In this document: positions 1-5,150 of the stretch, one piece after another | Layout of the letters: each line of letters begins with the position of its first letter | How positions within the stretch are numbered: the stretch's first letter is position 1 | Assembly: GCA_011390385.1 (NCBI GenBank) | Contig: JAABSN010000199.1 | Location: forward strand, 1-6,166 | Origin: Thioalkalivibrio nitratireducens | GTDB lineage: Bacteria > Pseudomonadota > Gammaproteobacteria > Ectothiorhodospirales > Ectothiorhodospiraceae | DNA: 6,166 nt | Direction: 5' to 3' | Translations under genes and position numbers: made by a program | The notes under the pieces: generated by a model | The model's database searches: none | What the model saw: the letters and a program-made list of their open reading frames with translations, nothing else | Told to the model about the DNA's origin: nothing

Positions 1-273
1 CACGGAACGGGCGAGAGGTGCGTAGGCCCTGGGATCTACAAGGGCTCCGGGGAAGAAGATGAGCGTCGATGATTTCGAGCGCGTCACAGGATGAAACTGC
101 CAGATGCCGTCAGTATAAGTGACGGTGACGGCGTCATCGGTGGCCGAGGCGGCTTCAGCCTCGGGGTCCGCTCGGTAGGCGACCAACGACCAGGCGATGA
201 AAACCGCCGTCACGGTGAGGCCCAGGGTTATCCAGGCACGTCGAACGAGCGGCCAGTGTTTACGGATTTCCAC
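1..273 (-). CDS. Membrane-anchored alpha/beta hydrolase, 5' part only
   Basis: An open frame begins at a GTG (271-273) and runs off the left edge, giving 91 visible residues. A basic N-terminus (VEIRKHWPLVRRAW) is followed by one hydrophobic helix at about residues 15-33, then an acidic, alanine-rich linker. The segment LIFFPGALVDPRAYAPL near the edge resembles the first core strand and oxyanion-loop region of the alpha/beta hydrolase fold as seen in Abhydrolase_5-type proteins. The nucleophile and acid/histidine residues would lie outside the window. AGGG about seven bases upstream is a possible ribosome site; an in-frame TAG (the stop of the preceding gene) limits upstream extension. It starts 42 bases after the methyltransferase gene with no attC between, so the two are probably co-transcribed in one cassette. 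The substrate is unknown. Confidence 0.7.
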   Translation of the reverse strand, partial: MEIRKHWPLVRRAWITLGLTVTAVFIAWSLVAYRADPEAEAASATDDAVTVTYTDGIWQFHPVTRSKSSTLIFFPGALVDPRAYAPLARSV

Positions 274-315
274 GGAACACCCTGTGTGCGAAATTTCTTC
301 GTTCAGCTCACGAAT

Positions 316-768
316 CTACAGCCAGCGGCGAACTGACCGCTTGTAATCCGTGAAGGCCTCGCCGAAACGGACCTCCAAGGCTCTCTCTTCCGCTTTTATC
401 TGGAACTGGCCCATGTAGGCGATGTAAGCAGCGACCACAAGCATGGCCGGCCATGCCGACAAGTACACAACCCACGCCAGGAGTACGACGGCAAATCCAA
501 GATACATGGGGTTCCTGGTGAAGCGGTAGACACCATCAGCCACCAAGGCCGTTGCTTGCTCTGGATGCAAAGGGTTGACCGTGGTTTTGGCGCGGCCGAA
601 AGATGCCACTCCGAGTGCAGTGATGACTGCGCCGAAAGCGGCAAGCAGAACCGCAACAAGGTTTTTGCCGGGAATTGCAAAGGAGGGGAAGGACGCGTAG
701 CGGGCGATGGCCCATACCAGGAGCCCTGCGACGATCACGACGAGAACAGGGGGGATTCGTTGTGTCAT
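316..768 (-). CDS. Isoprenylcysteine carboxyl methyltransferase-like membrane protein
   Basis: A 150-residue integral membrane protein with hydrophobic segments at about 7-24, 37-55, 88-105 and 106-120. The C-terminal half has the signature of the ICMT/phospholipid methyltransferase superfamily: GVYRFTRNPMYLG at 79-91 and, after the last helices, EERALEVRFGEAFTDYKRSVRRW at 127-149 (here EER, FG, Y and the basic tail are the key positions). In that family these elements bind S-adenosylmethionine at the membrane face. Bacteria have no prenylated CAAX proteins of the eukaryotic kind, so the acceptor is probably a lipid, a small thiol or another small molecule; I cannot say which. The ATG at 766-768 has AGGA just upstream. 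The gene is followed by a hydrolase gene and preceded by a 160-base structured leader after attC 929-994. The length is usual for short bacterial members. Confidence 0.85.
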   Translation of the reverse strand: MTQRIPPVLVVIVAGLLVWAIARYASFPSFAIPGKNLVAVLLAAFGAVITALGVASFGRAKTTVNPLHPEQATALVADGVYRFTRNPMYLGFAVVLLAWVVYLSAWPAMLVVAAYIAYMGQFQIKAEERALEVRFGEAFTDYKRSVRRWL

Positions 769-787
769 ATCCTATATCTTTCACGGT

Positions 788-811
788 CTCACTGCCGTGG
801 CAGGCAGTGAG
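788..811 (-). promoter_or_regulatory. Perfect 9-bp hairpin in the leader of the methyltransferase gene
   Basis: On the minus strand CTCACTGCC and GGCAGTGAG pair perfectly around a six-base loop. The hairpin ends about 20 bases before the methyltransferase start codon. No run of U follows it, so it is not a standard intrinsic terminator. It could influence translation initiation, protect the transcript end, or be a protein-binding palindrome. Function is not shown by the sequence. Confidence 0.45.
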
Positions 812-928
812 CGGGCTCGGCCTGAGTGAATTGTCAGAGCGCACCCAGCGACGATGCTGCACGAGGCAGATGACCGCGAAAACTAATCCGATTGCTGCAC
901 CAATCATGGCTGCTGTAGCGGTTGTGCG

Positions 929-994
929 CACTAACGCCCTGGATAACCTGCGACAGCCGCGCCGATAAGCGCGTATTGACGCGCCTTGTTACAG
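929..994 (-). other. attC: Integron attC site (downstream of VOC gene)
   Basis: Read on the minus strand, R'' CTGTAAC (988-994) begins 19 bases after the VOC stop and continues into AAGGCGC, a common attC beginning. The site ends with R' GTTAGTG (929-935) preceded by GGGC. The inner part is atypical: instead of clearly paired L''/L' arms there is a local hairpin GCGCGT-CAAT-ACGCGC at 969-984. The ends are convincing and the middle is not, so this is the least regular of the sites with a recognisable R'. Confidence 0.65.
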
Positions 995-1013
995 GACGCC
1001 TTGATCGAGTGCA

Positions 1014-1364
1014 TTACTGCTCTGACCATACCGCATACTCATTGCCGCTTGGGTCGCTGAAATGAAACCTGCGGCCACCAGGAAAGCTGAAAACTGGCCT
1101 CACGATTTTACCGCCGGACTGCTCCACCTTATTCAGGGATGACTCAAGGTCGGAACTGTAAAGAACGACAAGGGCGCTACCCTTTTCAGGGTCAGCCACA
1201 AGATCCGATCGGTAAAAGCCCCCATCGAGTCCAGCGTCATGAATTCCCGTGTAGTCGGGGCCATAGTCTACGAATTGCCACCCGAAAGCATCAGAGAAGA
1301 ACTTCTTCGTGCCTTCGAGGTTTCTGGCCGGCAATTCAATATAGTTGATCTTCTCAGATGTCAT
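1014..1364 (-). CDS. VOC-superfamily (glyoxalase/bleomycin-resistance fold) protein
   Basis: A 116-residue single-domain protein with two beta-alpha-beta-beta-beta modules. The first strand is INYIELPARN with the usual metal-ligand position at E10; the C-terminal strand pair is RRFHFSDPSGNEYAVWSE, where E109 matches the conserved second-module ligand. GGFYRSD near residue 50 is typical of the extradiol-dioxygenase-like VOC subgroup. The family includes glyoxalases, dioxygenases and drug-sequestering proteins, and short members like this usually act as dimers; the substrate cannot be assigned. The start is well supported: ATG at 1362-1364 with AAGGTG four bases upstream, only 16 bases after the R' box of the preceding attC. 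The following attC starts 19 bases past the TAA stop. It is thus a complete single-gene cassette with no visible promoter of its own. Confidence 0.88.
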   Translation of the reverse strand: MTSEKINYIELPARNLEGTKKFFSDAFGWQFVDYGPDYTGIHDAGLDGGFYRSDLVADPEKGSALVVLYSSDLESSLNKVEQSGGKIVRPVFSFPGGRRFHFSDPSGNEYAVWSEQ

Positions 1365-1380
1365 GGTTCACCTTATAGCC

Positions 1381-1438
1381 CTTTAACGCCCGGGTTCTGC
1401 CGCCGCCGAAGGCGGTCGGCTGGACTGAGTTGTTACGA
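1381..1438 (-). other. attC: Integron attC site (downstream of membrane-protein gene)
   Basis: On the minus strand R'' TCGTAAC (1432-1438) overlaps the TAA stop of the membrane-protein gene, and R' GTTAAAG (1381-1387) ends the site at 58 bp. The last base of R' departs from the GTTRRRY consensus. The centre is a strong hairpin, ACCGCC-TTCG-GGCGG-like, and the arms outside it pair only partly. The next start codon follows at 1364. Confidence 0.75.
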
Positions 1439-2071
1439 TGCCTTGTTCAACCTTGGCTTTCCTAATGAGTCGTCGTTCCGGCGGAAGAATCGTGATAGCA
1501 CCAAGGCCGCGATGGGGAGTCCAACGCCGTAGCCGAGCATGCCGATTCGCTGAAGCGCCATGTCGTCAATGATGGGTCCAATGGCGCCAAGCAGCGATAA
1601 GGTACCTGCTGCAATGAGAGACATTCGCACAAAAGCACGGATTCCGGAACCGACGAAAACAAGGGCTCCGCAGAGGAGGGACAGTCCCAGGAAAATATCC
1701 CATGCGAGAAGTTCAACAGCGTACAGCGTCGAGGGCCATTCCAGGACGGTAAAATCGGTTTGGCGCCCGGCCGTCAGTGCTACGAAGTGAACGGCGCTCG
1801 TGAGGCCCGCCATGACTCCAGCGAAAATCAGGGCCATGACACCAAATACCCTGCGATCCCGGTTTGCAATTTCGTAGATCGAAGCCATGACGGCAACCAC
1901 GAGAGGAGCCGACAGCAATGTAAGTGCCTCCATCACGGCGAGAGTCGGATCCACGATTGGGTCGTCGAAACCGGCTTGGGAAATGCCGAACGCAACGACC
2001 ACCACGTACGCAACGCCGACGATGAAAAGGCCGATCGATGAGAGATAGCCGATTCTGTTAACCAGACTCAT
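1433..2071 (-). CDS. Six-helix integral membrane protein, family not recognised
   Basis: From the ATG at 2069-2071 the protein has 212 residues and six hydrophobic segments, roughly 9-30, 43-67, 75-99, 116-140, 146-168 and 176-195, ending in a basic tail (SRFFRRNDDS). I do not recognise the family. Charged or polar residues near the helices include D36/D37 (FDDPIVDPT), the E119-D125 region (VELLAWD), H95 and the paired aspartates at 169-170 (IIDDMALQR), which could matter for function but match no motif I know. The frame is open upstream to 2146, giving 25 more residues (rich in R, without hydrophobic character); MSLVNRIGYL is preferred as start because helix 1 follows directly, although no clear ribosome site precedes it. 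The TAA stop lies inside the attC R'' box. A single-gene cassette with a 127-base leader. Confidence 0.75.
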   Translation of the reverse strand: MSLVNRIGYLSSIGLFIVGVAYVVVVAFGISQAGFDDPIVDPTLAVMEALTLLSAPLVVAVMASIYEIANRDRRVFGVMALIFAGVMAGLTSAVHFVALTAGRQTDFTVLEWPSTLYAVELLAWDIFLGLSLLCGALVFVGSGIRAFVRMSLIAAGTLSLLGAIGPIIDDMALQRIGMLGYGVGLPIAALVLSRFFRRNDDSLGKPRLNKAS

Positions 2072-2103
2072 TCGCAGTTTACCGGATGTCCTGAAACGCC
2101 GCC

Positions 2104-2128
2104 CTCGGGTAAAGGTGATTAGCCCGAG
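2104..2128 (-). promoter_or_regulatory. Bulged stem-loop in leader of membrane-protein gene
   Basis: On the minus strand CTCGGG-C-TAA pairs with TTA-CCCGAG across a six-base loop: nine base pairs with a single bulged C. It lies about 32 bases before the ATG at 2071. It could modulate translation of the membrane protein or be the remnant of an older recombination arm, since an arm with one extra base recalls attC architecture. There is no experimental indication for either. Confidence 0.3.
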
Positions 2129-2198
2129 CGAGGATACCCATATCATTGCACCGAGGGTTCAGGTCTTGACCGGTCGGCGGATCCAGCACAGGAACGAT

Positions 2199-2272
2199 CG
2201 ACACCAAGCTCAGCCGCCCGTGCGGAAGCAAGAATCTGTGAAGCGCGGATCGGCTGCAGCGCCTTGTTGACG
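2199..2272 (-). other. attC: Integron attC site with degenerate R' box
   Basis: On the minus strand R'' CGTCAAC (2266-2272) lies 9 bases past the stop of the monooxygenase gene and leads into AAGGCGCTGCAGCCGA, a very common attC L'' region. The 3' arm CGGCTGAGCTTGG pairs with it; TGCAGCCG against TCAGCCG leaves one extra G in the gene-proximal arm, the extrahelical base expected there. The R' box reads GGTGTCG instead of GTTRRRY, so the crossover triplet is mutated and the site may be inactive. Confidence 0.75.
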
Positions 2273-2281
2273 TCATTCTTC

Positions 2282-2602
2282 TCATATTTCGATGGCGTCA
2301 AACTCAGCGAACATTTGATGCGTTTCCGGCAACTTGTTAAGCGGTGTGTACTCGCAGACTGCACCGAACTCGGCCCAGAGCGCCTGAACCGAAGGGTTGC
2401 TGTGGGCTTGCTCGATTGCTGTAGCCGAGCGCCATTCGAAGACTTCGACGATGGAACCGTCAGCAGCTCGCATGACATAGGCTGGCTTATCTGTAACAAG
2501 TTGCTCAGTTCGCAGCACATGCAGGTGCTTCTTCACCGCGGCCAGAAGCTGTTGCTCCAGGCCCTGCTTTGGCGTGTACGCAACCACTACGAAACGACCC
2601 AT
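2282..2602 (-). CDS. Antibiotic-biosynthesis-monooxygenase-like (dimeric alpha-beta barrel) protein
   Basis: A 106-residue protein beginning MGRFVVVAYTPKQG, with a long first helix (LEQQLLAAVKKHLHVLRTEQLV), a central strand pair (AYVMRAADGSIVEVFEWRS), a helix starting AIEQAHSNPSVQALWAEF and a final strand. This pattern fits the ferredoxin-like ABM/dimeric alpha-beta barrel group: small cofactorless monooxygenases or stress proteins that act as dimers in the cytoplasm. The middle strand EVFEWRS followed by AHSNP, then a WAEF helix, is the most family-like part. Substrate unknown. The ATG at 2600-2602 is preferred over the in-frame GTG at 2611 because AAGGGG lies eight bases upstream. A possible promoter sits at 2618-2647. 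A degenerate attC follows the stop, and no clear attC separates it from the upstream amidase gene. Confidence 0.78.
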   Translation of the reverse strand: MGRFVVVAYTPKQGLEQQLLAAVKKHLHVLRTEQLVTDKPAYVMRAADGSIVEVFEWRSATAIEQAHSNPSVQALWAEFGAVCEYTPLNKLPETHQMFAEFDAIEI

Positions 2603-2617
2603 GACTTGCACCCCTTG

Positions 2618-2647
2618 TTTAAATGCCCAAGCGTTCAGGATTGTCCA
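2618..2647 (-). promoter_or_regulatory. Possible promoter for the monooxygenase-like gene
   Basis: On the minus strand TGGACA (2642-2647) and TTTAAA (2618-2623) are separated by 18 bases, matching the sigma-70 -35 box at five of six positions and the -10 box at four of six. The predicted transcript start would fall just before the AAGGGG ribosome site. The match is moderate, and the region also holds a decayed recombination box, so this could be chance. Confidence 0.35.
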
Positions 2648-2737
2648 CGACGATGATGCTTGCCATAGCCTCTAATCGCTCCGTCTTCCCATTTGTGGCT
2701 ACTCGCCGTCCTGGATGGCTGAAAGTCGCGAACTTCA

Positions 2738-4422
2738 TCAGGGAGTGAGCGGGGGAAATCCATTCGGGGGTCGACGGTGCCGCGTCCCCTGCTCGTAGGC
2801 ATAGGCCAGCCCGAAGAGAAGTCCTTCCGCGTAGGGACGTCCCGCGATCTGAAGCCCTGCCGGTAGATCCCCATAGGTGAACCCCATTGGAACCGTGATT
2901 GCAGGAAGTCCGGCCGACGGGACGAGCCCATTAGAGTTGTCCCCCCGGTATTCCTCGTTCGCCCGCTCCAGAGGGGCCGGAGGATGGCTCCAGCTCGGAA
3001 AGACGAAGGCGTCGATCCCGGCACGATCCATTGCCTGAACCACCGCGGCCAGGAGCGCCTGCCTCCCCGGATGCTCCCCGAAGTCAAGGCAGGGCTCGTC
3101 CCTCTCCGCCGGATGGACGATCATCGGTTCTTCCGCGGAAATGTCATGGAGAACGCTTTCCACATCCGGCCCGAACCTCCCCGTCTCAAGCACCTCCAGG
3201 ACATCGCGCATGGGGGCACCGTGTCCGAGGGAGAGGAGATAGTGGTGCATGTCGTAGCGAAAACGCTCACACCAGGCGCTCGCCTGCAGATGCTCCTGCA
3301 TTCCATCGATCTCGAAGCCTTCCACCACCTCGGCCCCCAGCAAGCGCAGGTCCCGAAGGGCGTCGTCGAAAAGGGCGAGGACCGCGCTGTCTCCGCCATC
3401 CCGATCCGCGAGGGCCGTCAGCACGCCGAGGCGCTTCCCTCTCCGCGCCTCGGAATCAAGGAAGGCCGTGTAATCGGCCTCCCTGAGGTTCCGTCCCGCC
3501 TCAGTGTACGGGTCTGCCGGATCGTAACCCGCCACCACGTTGAAGAGCCGGGCAACATCCTGCACCGAGCGCGCCATGGGGCCCGCGACGTCGCGGTCGA
3601 AGGAGAGCGGGATCACTCCCGCGCGCGAGGTGAGTCCCAGGGTTGAGCGGATGCCCACCAGGGCCAGGTGGGAGCTGGGTCCCCGGATGGAAGTTCCGGT
3701 GTCGGTCCCCAACCCTGCCACCCCAAAGCTCGCGGCGACGCCTGAGGCCGTGCCACCGCTCGATCCGGCCGGAGTTCGATCCAGCGCATAGGCGTTGGCC
3801 TCGTCGTCCCGTAGGAAGACGAGACGGTCTGCCGGGGACTGAACGCCCACTCTGCCATGTTGGTCTTCGCGATGACGATCGCCCCAGCCGCCCGCAGGCG
3901 CCGCACCATGAAGGCATCCTCGGGTGGAAGGCTTCCAGCAAGCGCGGTCGAGCCTCCGGTCGTCGGTAAATCGTGCGTGTTGAAATTGTCCTTGACCAGG
4001 AGGGGCGCGCAGAAGAGGGATCCGGGGTTCTCCCCCGCGGCAAGCGCACGATCGATCGAATCGGCGCGTTCGAGCGCCCGGGGATTTACTTCGGTGATCG
4101 CGTGGAGGCCGCTGGAACGGTCGTACGCTTCGATCCGATCCAGGTGAGCCTGGACCACCACCCTGCAGCTCGTGCGCCCCTCCAGGATCGCGGAGTGCAG
4201 GTCCGCGATCGAGGCTTCCACGACTTCAACGGCATGCGGGGTGGTAGGAATCGGAGCGCACGCCGCCAAGCTTCCGGCGGCGAGAATCGCCGAGATACAG
4301 AGGACTTTGCGGTAGGTCGAAGGGCGGCCGCCCCTCGCCAGGCGAGAGCCGCGGGGCCCGCTGCACGTTGAGGTCGGCGTCAAGAATGGCCCCGTTCTGC
4401 CAGGTTTTTGCACTAAGGTCAC
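2738..4422 (-). pseudogene. Amidase-signature family lipoprotein, frameshifted
   Basis: Two overlapping minus-strand frames join to one amidase-signature hydrolase of about 560 residues. The upstream frame (4422 to about 3799, 208 residues) has a lipoprotein signal ending in LAAC (Cys about residue 55) and the catalytic lysine in APLLVKDNF (K144), then KTNMAEWAFSP. The downstream frame (from about 3796) resumes with NAYALDRTPAGSSGGTAS, containing the cis-serine, and TDTGTSIRGPSSH with the nucleophilic serine, and ends at 2738. Family members read continuously here, so two extra bases (3797-3798) or one missing base broke the gene. All triad residues survive, so the lesion is recent or a sequencing error. 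The enzyme would have cleaved amide bonds on the outer side of the cell membrane or in the periplasm. The GTG at 4422 lies six bases from an R' box without a ribosome site; the true start is uncertain. The GC content is visibly higher than in neighbouring genes. Confidence 0.85.
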
Positions 4423-4427
4423 GTCCG

Positions 4428-4488
4428 TTCTAACGTTCGGTTCCAGCCGCGCCCGCGTGCGGACGACGGCTGGAAGCCGGAGTTAAAA
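4428..4488 (-). other. attC: Integron attC site (downstream of higA)
   Basis: On the minus strand R'' TTTTAAC (4482-4488) lies 8 bases past the higA stop and R' GTTAGAA (4428-4434) closes the 61-bp site. The inner arms CGGCTTCCAGCCG and CGGCTGGAACCG pair except for one extra C in the gene-proximal arm, which is the extrahelical base of a classical attC. Pairing extends outward beyond the boxes (GTCCGTTTTAAC against GTTAGAACGGAC, one mismatch). Confidence 0.88.
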
Positions 4489-4496
4489 CGGACCAT

Positions 4497-4796
4497 TCAC
4501 GCGGCATGAGGGCTGACCTCCTTATCAAGCCGCTCGTCGAGTTCCTCCTCTGCGCGTAGCAGATCGAAGCGCGTCTGCAGATTCAACCAAAACTGCGGTT
4601 CCATACCGAAATACCTGCCAAGTCGCAGTGCGGTATCCGCTGTGATCGATCGTTTGCCCTGCACAATCTCGCCAATCCGCCGCTGCGGCACACTAATTTC
4701 CTTCGCCAGGCGATACTGGGAGATCCCCATAGGCTGGAGAAATTCTTCGAGCAGAATCTCGCCCGGCGTTACCGGTGCGAAGTCTCGCTTAGCCAT
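4497..4796 (-). CDS. higA: HigA-family antitoxin (XRE-type HTH)
   Basis: A 99-residue protein whose first 80 residues fit the HigA antidote family closely: PGEILLEEFLQPMGISQYRLAKEI (residues 12-35) forms the first helices, VPQRRIGEIVQGKRSITADTALRL the helix-turn-helix with recognition helix, and FGMEPQFWLNLQTRFDL the conserved end of the domain. It neutralises the HigB toxin by binding it and represses the operon through its DNA-binding domain. Toxin-first order is the normal arrangement for higBA. The ATG at 4794-4796 follows the toxin stop by 11 bases and has GAGGTG four bases upstream. The stop lies 8 bases from the attC R'' box, placing the pair together in one cassette. A palindrome upstream of higB is the likely operator. 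Confidence 0.94.
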   Translation of the reverse strand: MAKRDFAPVTPGEILLEEFLQPMGISQYRLAKEISVPQRRIGEIVQGKRSITADTALRLGRYFGMEPQFWLNLQTRFDLLRAEEELDERLDKEVSPHAA

Positions 4797-4807
4797 AAGT
4801 CACCTCA

Positions 4808-5089
4808 TCAATGGTAATCAACGATCTCGACCTCCAGAGCATCGCCTTCTTTCCAGACGAAGCAGATTCGCCACTGATCGTTGATTCGAATACTGTGCTG
4901 ACCAGCTCGGTCACCCTTTAATTTCTCAAGCCTGTTCGATGGCGGAACCCGCAGCGAATCGAGGCTGCCGGCTGCCGCGAGGACTTCGAGCTTTCTCGCA
5001 GCTAAGCGCTGAATATCCCGCGGCAGCCGTCGAGAGAACCGGCCACCAAAGACTCGCTCTGTTTCCCGACACTTGAAGGACTTGATCAC
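4808..5089 (-). CDS. higB: HigB-family toxin (RelE/ParE superfamily mRNA interferase)
   Basis: A 93-residue basic protein from the GTG at 5087-5089, which gives MIKSFKCRETERVF, the usual HigB N-terminus; a GTG two codons upstream (5095) is less likely. LARRLPRDIQ-like helices (residues about 20-40, here RRLPRDIQRLAARKLEVL) are followed by LRVPPSNRLEKLKGDRAGQHSI and by INDQWRICFVWKEGDALEVEIVDYH at the end, the strongly conserved HigB core with the R of QWRICF and the terminal DYH. Family members cut mRNA on translating ribosomes; in integron arrays such pairs are thought to stabilise the array. The predicted transcript start is within a few bases of the GTG, so the message may be leaderless. 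higA follows after 11 bases. Confidence 0.93.
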   Translation of the reverse strand: MIKSFKCRETERVFGGRFSRRLPRDIQRLAARKLEVLAAAGSLDSLRVPPSNRLEKLKGDRAGQHSIRINDQWRICFVWKEGDALEVEIVDYH

Positions 5090-5097
5090 GAGCACAA

Positions 5098-5126
5098 ATA
5101 CTAGCGCGTCACGTTAGTAACGTCAA
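5098..5126 (-). promoter_or_regulatory. higBA promoter
   Basis: On the minus strand TTGACG (5121-5126) and TAGTAT (5098-5103) are exactly 17 bases apart, matching the sigma-70 -35 and -10 boxes at five of six positions each. The transcript start should fall near 5089-5092, at the toxin start codon. It is the clearest promoter in the window and lies inside the toxin-antitoxin cassette, so the pair does not depend on an external integron promoter. Confidence 0.75.
5111..5123. promoter_or_regulatory. Palindromic operator candidate for HigA
   Basis: ACGTTA-G-TAACGT is a perfect 6+1+6 inverted repeat. It overlaps the -35 box and lies in the spacer of the higBA promoter, where binding of HigA or the HigBA complex would block RNA polymerase. 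Such autoregulation is the rule for HigA proteins; the assignment to this palindrome is inferred from position and symmetry. Confidence 0.6.
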
Positions 5127-5150
5127 CCGGTAGTAGCGCGGCTCAGGAAG

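Noticed and set aside
274..315. attC between the methyltransferase and hydrolase genes
   Set aside because: Only 42 bases are available, GCTGAAC is a poor R'' box and no R' box or paired arms follow.
91..336. Plus-strand open frame at the left end
   Set aside because: The opposite strand encodes a continuous hydrolase N-terminus with a membrane helix; the plus-strand product has no family features.
788..811. Intrinsic terminator
   Set aside because: The hairpin lacks a following U tract on the minus strand and lies just before a start codon in the direction of transcription.
1239..1532. Plus-strand open frames crossing the VOC gene and the attC next to it
   Set aside because: They run antisense through a well-supported gene and an inverted repeat, without ribosome site or recognisable product.
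2984..3646. A 220-codon plus-strand open frame opposite the amidase
   Set aside because: It lies antisense to a region with clear amidase motifs, shows no recognisable domain and is explained by the high GC content of the gene.
3786..3810. Programmed ribosomal frameshift in the amidase
   Set aside because: No X-XXY-YYZ slippery heptamer and no obvious downstream stimulatory structure are seen, and amidases are not known to use recoding; a plain indel is simpler.
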